Shown: piece after piece, positions 47,757 through 59,800 of the stretch
Numbering within the stretch: the first letter of the stretch is position 1
Layout: each line of letters begins with the position of its first letter
DNA from: Phycomyces blakesleeanus NRRL 1555(-)
Lineage: Eukaryota; Mucoromycota; Mucoromycetes; Mucorales; Phycomycetaceae
NCBI RefSeq assembly: GCF_001638985.1
Contig: NW_017265193.1
Location: 25,768 to 89,767 of the forward strand
Direction: 5' to 3'
Length of the DNA: 64,000 nucleotides
Program-made: the position numbers and the translations under genes
The notes under the pieces: generated by a model
The model's input: the letters and a program-made list of their open reading frames with translations, nothing else
Told to the model about the DNA's origin: nothing
The model's database searches: none

Positions 47757-50690
47757 TTATAGGTCTGCAAGAGAACCAAGTAACAATTTTGGGCCGCAGT
47801 TAAGCTCTGGCCACACTATGTATGTTGTTGTTGTTGTTGTTGTATTTATAGTCGCGTCCGACTTCACCAAACCAACCAATTCTTTGACATCTGCCAGGTG
47901 AACTACCTTTGGCTTCATTTGCCCATTGTTAACAACTGGTATACCATTTACCAAACGGACTGCCGCAATCTCTACAAGAGCAAGCGGCCACCTCTTCTTG
48001 TTGAGCTTGTGCTCAAAGAAGACAACAACTTTTCCGAAGAAATCCTTGTAAACTGGGGAGTATGCAGAATTTATGTTGCAGTTTTCATCAACCTGAATCT
48101 GTAATCTGATGTTATGTGCCTCCCTTACACAATTTTGGTCGAGTGCAGAGTCAATCACACAACCATTGACAAATGCCTTGCGGCTAGTTTGTATAGCTGC
48201 TTCAATCATACTACACTCTTCCCCCTTTGATTCGTAGAAGTCTTCAAGAAGTTTCGAAAGACAAGAAATGCCTTCAAAACTATCTCGGATCGTTCTATTC
48301 CTCAAAGGCCCCCAGAACTCAATATCAGACCCAGCACCAACACGCTCACCCTCATCTGTCAACGGCCAACCAGCAGTGGAATCTTCATATTGTAAGTGTC
48401 GTGCTGTTCTTGCTTCTGTAATCATGACAGTGGCTCCGGCCTCTGCTTGTCGTATTTGTGCTAAGCCAAGCATGATATTGCCAGTGTTAACATTTATAGC
48501 AGAATTACTCTTGATAGCCCTTGAGTATTCACCGATTGCCCGTTCCACGGATCTGGCGCTATATGCACGAGGTGGGCCGTATGCGTCAATCATGAGAGGA
48601 TAGTGCTGAAGAAGATGCTGGTTTATAGTGAAAATATTGATTTTGATTTTTCCACTTGTAAGCAGCGATTCCAGGTACATGTTCCATATTTCAAGTTTAC
48701 TGAAGAAAAATAGTTAGAATAAATAATAGAATAACACATAGCTTTTACTAAAATATACCTTTTGATAGAGGTTTGTTCCTCTGCTGATAACTTCCAGCTC
48801 ATGAGTAGGTTACATGCTTGAACCAAGCCAAGTAACGCGTTCCGGGCAGTTGCATCTCCAATACGCTCTGCCACCAGCGTAGGGACGACGAACAGAAGAA
48901 AGTCTGCCCAATCGATGGCCTTGAACGACCCGGGGTTCTTGTATACATCCCTCCAATCGCCATGGAAGGATGTAGGGATGGTATTTCTTGTTTTGTACAT
49001 TGCTGTACCGATCTCCTTCTGAACACCGGAAGAAAGAACAAAACAATGGTCTGTTCCGTAGGTACCAGAAACCAAACCCCAGATCTGCTTGCTTATTCCA
49101 TGGCAAAGTTCATGCATCTCATCGAGGGCAAAAAACAATGGTCCAGAGAATACCTTCAATGTTGCCAGGGGGGATTGTCCGTTTAACCCTTTGCGGCTGG
49201 ATGCACTGGCCTGGGAAAAATTCTGGAAACTTTCCAGCGTACGGATATTGGTGCTGGGCAAAGTTCTGAAGTATTGTCTGTGCTTAAGACATTGGCCGAC
49301 AACATGACAGATATGGCAACTGTCTTTGCTCATATGTCCAGAATGACATGCCAACTTTGCTAAGGCGGGAATGTCACCAGTGACCATTAAGACATGTACC
49401 TTGGCACGAATGGTCTCGTTTGGTGTCTTGACGACCATCCCTTCGCTCTCCAACACCAGGAGCTCTTTCATCGTTGGTTCCATGAACGACCAGAAATTGG
49501 CAGGTGCACCTGGACCTGGGATCATTGCGATCTGGAGCATTCTGCTTCTCTCATACCGGACCATGGGATTCAGGTTAAGAATGGTGGCATGGAGGATCGT
49601 TACAGAACCAGGAACATTGTGTGGCGTGAATCCATCAACAGACAACGAAATTGCAATGTCATCTTTTCCAGAAAACAGATGTTTTACTTGCTGGTAAACC
49701 TGGCCGTCAAACACATCGGTTTTACTTCCATCCGAGCTTGGCTCATGATTATGGCGGTAGTGCATATCTGCTCTTGTATTCTCGTTGGCTAACACAAGAG
49801 CCAGTTGTCTCGCCAATGGAAGCTGTATCATCGTGGCAGCAGCAACCAGATCACCACCCTCGGTTTCTCCGCGTCTTGTTTTGTACCGGCTTTGTCCACA
49901 GTTGGAGCACTCAGTCTGGGATGGACTGGTAAAGAGCATACATCCCCTCTGACAGATATCATGGACTGTCTCTTCAACACCCGAGAAACGCTTCAAAAGC
50001 TTTTTGCCAAGATGGGGGGTACATGCTCTGTATGTAATACAAGTTGACGTTTCCAAAATGCTGTTGAAATGCTTGACTATCATTTCATAGGCATTGCGGG
50101 AGATACCAAAATCCTTAATGATCTTGAGAAACTCAAGGTTCTTTGCATCGTCTTTGTCAGGGGTAGGTGCAGGCTGACTGAAGTCAAAAACCAAAGGAGA
50201 TATTTCGTTTTCAATGATATCCATGTAGTTGCCAAGTTCCGCATCATACTTTAACAAGATAAATAATAATTAGCATTATATAATAAGACATATATATATA
50301 TCTTACCATAGACTCATCATTGTCATCATTACTGAAGATATTCATAATTGGATCATCGTTATCTTTGCTGTTGAGTGTATCCATGATCTGATCTTCGATT
50401 GCATCAGCACGTTCTCTGCTTGTTTATGAAGGTAACAATATAATTAATTACACTTTCTAATAGTATGTATGTGATTTGTAGTCTTACTCGATAGTGTCGT
50501 TCGAGACAGTGTTCAAAACAGCACTGACTTGTCCAGGAACAGGCGTGGTCTGTGAAGTCTGGATATCATTATGTCTTCTATGACAGTTCTTAAAGCATTG
50601 AGCTCTACAACTCTTGGCTTTTTTTAAATTGGTGTGGCGCTCTTTGCATTGATTGCATTGGTAACTATCAAGGATTGAATTTGAAGACAT
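47757..50690 (-). CDS. CACTA-type (Tnp2-like) transposase
   Basis: Four exons, 50488-50690, 50304 to about 50415, 48759-50248 and 47757-48699, give about 915 residues with no stop. The N-terminus has a Cys/His finger-like set (YQCNQCKERH, then CRAQCFKNCHRRH). A second cysteine set lies at CQRGCMLF...CSNCGQSRYK. The catalytic core resembles Tnp2: IAISLSVDGFTPHNVPGSVT, then TILNLNPMVRYERSRMLQIA, MIPGPGAPANFWSFMEPTMK and VLMVTGDIPALAKLACHSGH with SCHIC. ALDEMHELCHGISKQIWGL follows (the D-E-M-H motif of this fungal group). The SVDGF Asp is the likely first catalytic residue; the others are not assigned. An alternative acceptor for exon 2 three bases upstream is equally possible. Confidence 0.88.
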
Positions 50691-51026
50691 TTTTTAGGCT
50701 GGAAATAAACACTTAAGAATAAAGGTATGAATATTGATAATTCCTTTTAAATAATATGCCTTTATACTTAATAGCGTTGAGATTTGTATAGACTTAATGA
50801 CTACAAGTAGGCAATGACATAGATGATACAAATATAAACTCAGGAACAGAAGCTAAAACATTGCGTAATAGCTGTTATTAGAACTACAGTAGCCCAATAA
50901 TAATATTGGTTGGACCAATAGATTAAACTCATTTATATGAAACTAATAATAGACAATAGAAAATTTTTTTGGCCTTTATCTTTCTTTCACAACAATCCTT
51001 TTTCTCAGGTAAACCAAACTCTCAAC

Positions 51027-51681
51027 ATGAATAACACAGATAACAATTCCATCTCTTTGCTACACGCCATGTACAATGAGATACTATCTTTGAAGGCAGG
51101 CCAAGAAAAGGCCAAACTTGAAATGAAGGCACAGATCGAAGAGTTGAAGCTCGAAATGAAGACGAGCATCGAAGATTTGAATTTGGAGATTACTGCTCTC
51201 CAGAGCCAACTGGAGAATAGAAACATTTCCAACCAACACACTTCGCCTTCTGTCTCTGCCATTGTAAGACAAAAAATAAAACGAGTTGAATATATATTAA
51301 TATGTCATTTAATAGTCTAGTGCTAATACCATCCGCAAACCGGTGAGCATATTCCGTGAAATAACTTTAAAGCATATCTTCAAGATGATAAGTGAAGACC
51401 TTGGCATTGAAGTAACAAGTAACGAAAAGGCCACACTCAATATGTGTACAAAGCTTATATGTGATGATATGGCTGCCCATCCTTCAGTGATCACTCTTGG
51501 TCCTAATCCTAGCTGGGGGTCTATACCAGTAGCACTTAAGAAAGAAATGTGTGCCAGGCACGCAAATATAATGAAGGATTCTGGTATAGACTTCACTAGA
51601 TGTCTCGGAAACTGGGCATCAACTGCAAGAGTTGCACATCTCTGGAGGGACCGCCATAAAAGATTACAGTCTTGTAAGTAA
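51027..51681 (+). CDS. Second gene of the CACTA-type element: coiled-coil plus unrecognised C-terminal domain
   Basis: Two exons, 51027-51263 and 51316-51681, with a 52-nt intron, encode 200 residues. Residues about 15-65 form a strong coiled coil of Glu/Lys/Leu heptads (EMKAQIEELKLEMKTSIEDL). The C-terminal domain starts IRKPVSIFREITLKHIFKMI and contains PSWGSIPVALKKEMCARHAN and FTRCLGNWASTARVAHLWRD. I do not recognise this domain, but the same spacing (WG, KK, C, WA) occurs in the plus-strand gene of the second element at 58868. It lies inside the element near the right end, divergent from the transposase. By analogy with the two-protein plant En/Spm system it may bind the element ends; that is inference. 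Confidence 0.75.
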
Positions 51682-52297
51682 TCCGGTGTAGTGGAATTGA
51701 ATAGGATATTTTACTATGAAAACCTAGAATATTAAATAGTAAATAGCCAATAAAATGTATCTATAGATTTTTTTATGCTTTAACAGCCAATAAAATAAAC
51801 AATATTATTTATTTTTCTGTCATAATAACCAGTAAAATGAGCAATATGATTTTTTTTCTGTCATAACAACCAATAAAAATGATTAATAAAAATGATCTTC
51901 TATTGTAATAACCAATAAAAATTTGTATTTATTAAAATGATCAAACACTTACATGTATATTATCCAATAAAAAACTGTTTTCATAAAAGTAACATTAAAA
52001 AAAAATTACTAGTGTCCAATAGAATTCCTTTCTAAGCTAAAATATTAAAGTAATAAATGACATTTAAGAGAGTACCCAATAAAAGTAATCGATTATATAA
52101 TATACTTTATACAATAAAGAATGAAACGCTGTCCAATAGAAGAGCCAACAAAGGAGAATCAGAAAGCGGAGATCTGTAATATGTATTTAAACTCCAGGGG
52201 GGCAAAGTGGATATTTGGCAAAAAACCGCCACAAAGCCGCCTTGTCAAACCGCCATAAAGCAGCCATAAAACCCCACTTTTTTTTCCCGTAGTGACA

Positions 52298-53530
52298 GGA
52301 AAAGAAAAATATCAGAAAGAAGTATGTTATAAATAAAGGGAAAAACTATTATGTTAATAATTTTGGTAAAGTAGTGTTTGAAAGAAAGCATCACATTTAG
52401 TGCACAAGAATAAAATAAAAAGAAAAGGGAGAAAATAATTTTGGGAAAAATAAAGGAGAAAAGATTTTAATTTTCAGAAAATCAGTTTTTGAAAAAAGGC
52501 AATTTTGTGAAAATGAAAGAAAGAAATTAAAATTTTGAAGAAAAATTAAAAAGGGATTTACAAAAGAATATCTAAACTTGGTGGAATATGCTTTTTAAAA
52601 TAAAGCTGACAAATATATTATATTACATGTCAAAACTGACGCATGTGGTACTTTGTTATGTATATGATATATACAAGTAAAGCAAGATATGGGTAATAAT
52701 AAGAATTGAATTCCGTAATGAGATAGAATTATTTGAATTGGGAAACAATTTTAATAAAATATAAAATAAATAAGAGAAACTACTTCTAGAAGGGAAAAAT
52801 AGAAGGAATTTCAGAAGGGAAAGAATATCTAGAACTAGCAAAAGAAAATGAATAATGCTAATGTAAAATAAACTAAGTTAAGGGAAGTATTCAGAGAATA
52901 AAAGATTAAAAATTAACTAAGAAAATTTCTAAGATAATTTTAGAATAAAAAATAAAGGGAAAACTTAGCAAAAACGAAAATCGTTAAATTTGAGGGAAAG
53001 AAAAATAATAGAAAAAAAATAGAAAATAGTCAATTTTCCACAAAGACTTGACAAAGAAAAACAGTAAATGGAAGAAAAATTTATAAGAGAAATTAGGGAA
53101 AGTAGACAGCGTCTTTAGAGAAAACTTTTGTATCAGAAAAATTCACCAATTGTGTATTGATTGATTTTTGAATGGTTATTTATACTACTTCTTGGATAAC
53201 ATTTATGGCGAAAATAGGTTGCACTGATATCTAGGAGATAATTGTGATAAAAGAAATATAGATAAAATAATTGTAATCAAGATTCGTCATGAAAGAAAAA
53301 CAAATGAAGTTATAATATATAACTATAAAGAATGGAAAACATCAGGAAGAAGTATGTTATAAAGAAATAGAAAAATTATAGTTAACAATTTTAGTAAAGT
53401 ATTATTGAGAGGAAAACGTCATATTTAGTGCATAAGAAAAGTAAGAAAAATAAAAGAGTGGGAAACTAATTTTGGGAAAGAAGAAAGGGAAGGGAAATTT
53501 GTTTTCAGAAAATTGGGAGAAGAATAAAAA
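52298..53530 (+). repeat. Direct repeat pair (about 52298-52510 and 53335-53530)
   Basis: Both contain agaagtatgttataaa, then ttttggtaaagtagt or ttttagtaaagtatt, then atttagtgcacaagaa or atttagtgcataagaa, and ttttcagaaaat, in the same order about 1.03 kb apart. The first copy is split by the CACTA-type element: its left piece, tataatatataactaca, lies at 47409-47425. The family is unknown; no coding signal. The DNA between is A-rich with no gene. Confidence 0.7.
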
Positions 53531-54322
53531 TAAAAATAATGAGAAGTCAAATTTTTAGAATAAGAAATAAAAATAATATAAATAAAATTAAAATTAAAAT
53601 TAAAATTAAAAAATAAAATTATAATTGGGGGTTTGAGACTTTGTGACTGATTAAAAAGGTTGAAATCGATTGAAAAAGGGACTGATAGTCACTATGAATG
53701 AAATTGGTGCGGCCGCTACTAATAGTAGTGGATATGCCACTAATTTGTTTTAATTAACCAATCAAATTAACTCTAGATTTTGGTAAAAATATTAAAAAAA
53801 AGTGAAAAAGATAAAGTTGTATTTAAGAGCAAAAAAAACATAATAGAAACGTCTTTTTTTTTATATATATATCATATAGAGAGTATAATACCTTGATTTA
53901 TTTATTTTTTATTTGAAATTCTAAAACTTTTTTTTTGTCTCATTGTCAAGATTGTTGTATTTTGCCAATACCACTAATCAATGTGGCAGACCAACTAACT
54001 TTCCCACTAATTTACCAAAAGTGTGAGATTTAAATTGATTTTTTTATCTTTTATTTTGTTTTAATTTTTACTTCGCATTTTTTTTTCTTTTCATTGCAAA
54101 TGGACATCATCTTAAAAAATAATTTTAAGATGAAGAAGGTGAATCTCTATAGCTACTTTATACATCTACTTTGCATGACTTATTTTCTTTTAATTTTTCT
54201 TTAATTTAACTTGTTAAAATAAAAATATATTTGAACTATTGAAATAGAAACAAAGATTTTTTTTATTGTTTATGGGTATATTAAAGAAAGAAGAGATAAA
54301 AAATGGGTATAATGGGGTATTT

Positions 54323-57280
54323 ACAGTTTGATATGGCTTAATTTTCCAGCAGTACTTTTTATATATTCATTAAATATATAATATGAAGCAACTACTTTAT
54401 ATTTGTTTGAGTCCATAGCGGTTTGGACTAAGCCGACTTGATTTTGGATATCATTTAGACTAATTACTACTAATCTTTGGTATATTGAAGTTGCATCTAG
54501 AGTTACAACTGGAATGGAATTGTCATAGTCGGTGGCTGAGTGATCATTCATAACACTTAGCAACATGAGAAACTGCCTGCAGTTTTCATCATGAGGTGAG
54601 ATGTTATGTGAGAAATAAAAAACAACAGACCCAATAAACCAGTGAGTTTTGCTAAGATTTAAATAGAGTAATTAGAAACTTCATTCTATAGGATATTTCT
54701 TTATGAAAAACTTACTTTTGGTATATGGCATGAAATTTTATATAATGATTGCCTTGACGGAATTCTGATCTCTTTCTTCTGTACATTTCTGAACTATATA
54801 CATGGCTACCAATTAAGGCGCGCGCTGCTATCTGGATTGTGTTCATGGTATATTGTGGATCGGTTTGCTGTGAATTAGATTGGGTATAAAAGGTTTGTAA
54901 TTCCTTGGTAAATGTGGGTATGTTGGTAAATTCTTGTATATAGGGTATAGTTTCGAACAGACTCCAGAGTTGATGATCATAATTGTAGGGAGAGAGAGAT
55001 GAAAGTTCCAGGAAGTTGTCCAGAGATGTCCTTGTGGATATAACTAGATTCACTAATTCATCGAAATCTACCGAGCAGTTCAGATAGCCATGGATTGCTA
55101 GTCGCTCCACCAAGTTGCCCACATTTTTTCACTGAAAACCTTACTTTTGATTAACTTAGAATATCTGCCAATTGTTTGTTCCATGGATCTGGTACTGTAT
55201 ACCCTTAAATTACCCATCTTTTTTGTAATAAGACTAATATGAGTAATATAATGGTTTACGGGAGAGAAGACTCTGACTGATAGATTTTTTTTTGTAATCT
55301 CAGAATCCAAAAACTGATGCCAAATATTAAGATTGCTATTAAAAAAGAAAGTAAGCATTATTTTCAAATAATAAAGTTTCAAAGCTCATTTCAACTTACT
55401 TTTCCATTTCCACTATCATATTCTCATTTAAATTCCACTGCAAGCATATAGAGCAATCTTTTACCAGAGCCAGGAGTGCCTTTCGAGTTGTTTGTCTTGT
55501 AAAAAGAGGAACCAGCAGAGTGGGGACAACATACAAAAGGAAATCAATGTAATTGATTGCCCTTATGCCTTCCCTCTTGTCAATAATATTATCTCAACTG
55601 CCTTGGAAGGATACAGATATGTTGGATCTAGAATACTGGATTTGTCTACCTGCCAGCTTAACATCACTTTCCTTCAGAGAGAAGGTATATCTCTCTTTCA
55701 GGAAATGACTTTCGTCTTCACTCTTTGGCCAGTAAGCTTTCAATGACTCAGTGTTGGAAAGTACAACTAGTTTGTAAATAAGTTTGCCTATTCCATGGCC
55801 AATTAAATGCATCTCATCAAGTCTATAGAAGTAAGATCCACTAAAGGTGGGCAATCGGGCAAAAATGTTTGCCTCTTTAATACCAGTAGCCTATAAAATT
55901 TATATTAATATATAATTTTTTTTTGTTATAGTATACTTACTTTTTTACCTTTAACAAAGTCGTTCTTTGTTCTCAAAGTGGCACAATGGTTCTGGTAGTA
56001 TTTCTCTTTACTGTGGGGAGGGCTGACACCTTCTACCTCACATATCCAGCAACCTTTGTTGGACATGTGACCTGTGTGGTGACAAAATTGGGTAACCTAT
56101 TTTTGCTCAAAATGGTGAGTTGCTTTTCTCCTTAGTTTTTCTTTAACTCACTTGAGGAATGTCACCAGAGGTCATAACCATGTGAACTTTGGCTTTAATC
56201 TGCTTGCCATTGAACTTTTTGATGATCAACCCATGTATAAAAAATCTTTTTATGTTTTGCATTAATTATTACCTAATTTTAGGGTTATAGTTTAACATCA
56301 TTACATGCACAATAGTCAATTGCCGTTTCGATTTTTTTGGTTTACAAAACCATCAAGAAACAGAGCAATTGCTATGTCATCAGGGGAATCAAAGAGCTGC
56401 TGCTCTTTTAGAGTCTTGTACTCTTCACTATCAAAGTAATCAGACATATCATTTGAAATGGATTGTCTGTTGGCCCTGTATTGCAACTTTAATCTTGTCT
56501 TGTTGTTACCAAGAAGTCTCGCAAGTTGGTCACCAAGTGACATCATTTTCATGGTATTTACTGGTACCAAAGAAGAATCACCATCGATCTCCTTGTATCT
56601 GTGAGCCTTGCAAATGGAGCATTCTTCTTCATTCTTGGTGATATCAAAAAGCGAGCAAACATTCTCACAAATGTCATACTCATAAGACTTCAAGTCAGTC
56701 TTGCTTTTGATGAGTGTGTTGACAGGCCCGGCATGCAAGATTTTTTGGGTTGTATTCTAATGTTTGAACATTTTAGTTAACTTTCTAGAATATCTAAAGA
56801 CAATTCGAATTGAACATATCTTCTTTGAGCTTGTCATTATCACGAATGACCATGTTCATAAGATCTACAAGTAGACTATGCAGATCTGTAGAAACCTCAA
56901 AATCGATTACAAAATCGTTCAAGCAAATGCTGAATAGCTCGGATGTTGTGAAGATATTGTTGGTAAAGATGTTATCGTTGTAGACATGTTCTTAGTCACC
57001 AGCTTCAAAGTTGCAAGACGCTTTAAAGGTTCTTGACTGGAAAGGATCAAATGGAACTGTAACAGGCAATTAGGGCTATAAATATTTATGTTTGGAGAGT
57101 GTGTACTAAATTATTTCAAATACATACCATCCTCTAGATTTGTTTGTGCTGAAGCAGATTGCATAATTGGTTCCTGTAAGTTTTCTTTAGCAACAGGAGC
57201 ATTGACTTGTTTGTGAATACGTTTGTGATTGCAAAGTTGCTTGCTAGTAGGGTAAGTCAGTAGAACTTCTAATTCTTTTG
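54323..57280 (-). pseudogene. Degraded CACTA-type (Tnp2-like) transposase
   Basis: Recognisable pieces run in order: a Cys/His start (QLCNHKRIHKQVNAPVAKEN, 57230); YEYDICENVCSLFDI with CSICKAHRYK (56600-56700); DDIAIALFLDGF (56370), matching SLSVDGF; QLTIVHVMMLNYNP (56290-56330); IKAKVHMVMTSGDIPQ (56150-56190); the YRLDEMHLIGHGIGKLIYKL motif (55800); RVYSTRSMEQTIGRYSKLIK (55200); and a C-terminal part to 54323. Between LNYNP and the VHMVMTSGD block the stretch holding the MIPGPGAP...F-x-E-P motif of the intact relative is missing, and frames shift several times. An internal deletion plus decay makes it inactive. Confidence 0.75.
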
Positions 57281-57416
57281 TTTAAATAAGACATTGGTAA
57301 GATTGAAAAAAGAGTAGTATATGAAAGTTAAAATAAAAAAAGAGGTATTTTAATCTTGAATGAGATCGTGAGCTCCCTTTTTTATATTTTTTGAGTTCAT
57401 AAGCGCGGTTTATTGA

Positions 57417-57880
57417 TGTTGTAAATGAGTATCGATTACTGCTTACTTTGAAAGTAAGACTGAAGGATAATATAATAGCCTCAGATATTTCACTTTGCTG
57501 GATATGTCTTTAAGATATTATTATATATGTAGATCATCATATCCATAATTGATTATTAGTTATCATGTATTAATTATTATTATCACAATAACATAGAATA
57601 TATAAGTACACATATATTATATCTATGGTATAATTATATTTCATTTACATATCTCATTTATTATATGAATACTTAATTCAGAGACTACAGCTACAACTGA
57701 TAAACATTATGAAACATCACCCGAGTATCTGGCCAGGATACTAAAATATTATCAATAGCATAAATGGTCTTCTTTACCAGAATTTTTGGATTGATATGAC
57801 TTGAGAAGTATCAGAACAATTGGTCTCTCTAGATTTTCCCGGAAGAGTAATACTTCTGCAAGATGACTCATTGTAATAAA
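57417..57880 (+). repeat. LTR fragment, plus orientation, nested in the second CACTA-type element
   Basis: Begins tgttgtaaatgagtatcgat and follows the LTR family of 62841. It pairs as an imperfect inverted copy with 58192-58776: atgaaacatcacccgagtat here against atactcgggtaatgtttcat there. The 3' limit is uncertain. Confidence 0.65.
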
Positions 57881-58191
57881 GTTTATTTAGATACGTCCTA
57901 AAACATAAATCAGAAAACATATAAACTCTGTTATGCTCTACTTTTATTTTGAAATAAGCAATCTATATAAGTTCTTATTGATTATTTTGTCTATATTTTA
58001 TTTGTTAAATTCTTGTTTTTGCTTCTTGTTTTGAAAGGAATATTCGATTTTCTATAGAAAGCAAAAAGAAACCAATCTTATAGCTTTAATCATAAAGTCT
58101 GTATAAATTAGATGTTGAGGTTTAACGTATTTTATATGTTTATCTGTTGTGGAGAGAAAATAACGCAAAATATAATATAGACAAAGGAATT

Positions 58192-58776
58192 TGTGAGAAC
58201 TTGTGTAGGTTGTTTATTTCAAAAGAAAAGTAAAGAATGATAAAAATTCCATTGTTTTTCTACACGGAACTATCTACTGATATTTATATGTTTTTCTAAT
58301 TTGTAATTCAGTGTGTGCTTAAGTAATCTTTATCACGATGAGTCATCTTCCAGGAGTATTGTTCTTCTGGAAAGATCCGGAAAGACCAATTGATATGATA
58401 CTTCTCCAGTCAGATCAGTCCAAGAGTTTTGGTAAAGAAGAGCATTTATGCTATTAGTAATATTTTAGTATTCTGACTCAGATACTCGGGTAATGTTTCA
58501 TAATATTAAATAGTTGTAGTTGTAGTCTCTCAATGAAGTATTTGTATAATAAAAGAAATATGTAGATGAAATATAATGATGTCATATATATAATGTATAT
58601 GTATTTGTATATCCCATGTCATGGTGATAATAATAAATAATCAATTATGTGTATGATGATCTGTGTATTAGATAATATCATAAAGGGAGATCTGTTTGAC
58701 TGGAATAGCTGAGGATATTATTTTATCCTTCAGTCTTACTCTCAGATTCAGCAGTAATCAATACTCATTCACAACA
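58192..58776 (-). repeat. LTR, minus orientation, nested in the second CACTA-type element
   Basis: On the minus strand it starts tgttgtgaatgagtattgat (58776) and ends cctacacaagttctcaca (58192), matching both ends of the plus-strand LTR at 62841-63299. About 585 bp. No internal retrotransposon sequence adjoins it, so it is a solo or rearranged LTR. Confidence 0.75.
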
Positions 58777-58867
58777 TTATCCATCCCAACATATATTAGC
58801 TGTCTTTGTTTTCATTATTTTTTATTTCTTCCTTTCTCTTTTATAATCTTTAAACCATCTACTTAAT

Positions 58868-59800
58868 ATGAATAGCCAATTGGACATTAATATGTTAAAC
58901 ACAATTAGAATTGTTATTTGTGAGGAATTGGCTGATATCCGCATTTCAGTTGCTAGAATTGATGAAAACGTTGCTAATCAACAACAGTAAATAAGACAGA
59001 CTTTTAATGCAGATGGAACTAGTAACGTCTATAGAGATAAGAATAATGGGTTTAGCAACTGTTTTGAATATTCATAAATTTTATTCAAAGATGTCGTCGA
59101 ACAATCTGAAATCGAAAGACGAATGGCATACCTAGTAAGCCATCCTGATGACAGGGACGTAAGACATATACCTGCAACAATGAATGAGGCACGTATGGGG
59201 TTCATACCTCAAGGAACAAACAAGACCCCAAGTGCCACTGCAAGAATCAATGCATTAATTAACTACCTCTGGAAAAAACAAAAAGGGACAGATGTAAATA
59301 TATCAGCACTAGAGCAAAAGCTTATTCGCTTGCAGTTTCATATGTATACCAGGCAATGTTGGTGTATAATGAAAGATGATGGTGTTGTGAAAGTAAACTG
59401 GGGAAAGTTGAATTCTCAGAAAAAGTTGTACTACTCTTTGCGACTTGAGGAGTTAATTTTCAATAACTACAACTTCCCACTTTACGAATGTTGAGATCAA
59501 TGGGCTGCTTCTCTTCTTTTACAGAAAGTAATGAAGGCTGAACGTCAGACAGAAAAAAGAAGAAAGGTTTGTATATAATTTGCAAAGGTCAAGTATCTTT
59601 ATTAATTTGATTTTAAATATCATAGGAGAGAGCAGCTGGGCCAGTTCAGGACAATATGTACAAACAGACTCATTTCAATATATAATGTAATGAAATTGCT
59701 AATTTCTCTGCTTCAAATAGTGCCAACAACAGTATCTCTGAAGAGGAGTCAATTGTAGTCATGACACCACCAAGGAGACCAACACGCAGCAGATATACTT
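58868..59800 (+). pseudogene. Degraded second gene of the CACTA-type element
   Basis: One frame runs from the ATG at 58868 (MNSQLDINMLNTIRIVICEE, helical) to about 59570 with three in-frame stops: TAA at 58988, TAA near 59081 and TGA at 59492. Around them the coding character persists (RMAYLVSHPDDRDVRHIPAT, ATARINALINYLWKKQKGTD, VNWGKLNSQKKLYYSLRLEE, then after the TGA DQWAASLLLQKVMKAERQTE). A GT-AG intron near 59568-59624 leads to a basic tail (TPPRRPTRSRYT). The order WG-KK-C-WA matches the intact gene at 51027-51681. Same position and strand relative to the element. Inactive by nonsense mutations. Confidence 0.6.

Larger units (their letters stand above)
47426..52294. mobile_element. Complete CACTA-type element (4,869 bp), target duplication ACA
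   Basis: The left end cactacgggaaaaaa (47426) is matched by the right end ttttttcccgtagtg (ending 52294). Both flanks carry ACA (47423-47425 and 52295-52297), the 3-bp duplication expected of CACTA/EnSpm. The subterminal words tggcggttttttgc (left) and its complement (right, near 52222-52235) repeat. It holds an intact transposase (minus) and a second intact gene (plus). The flanking DNA has an uninterrupted relative at about 53310-53360, in effect an empty site. Confidence 0.92.
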
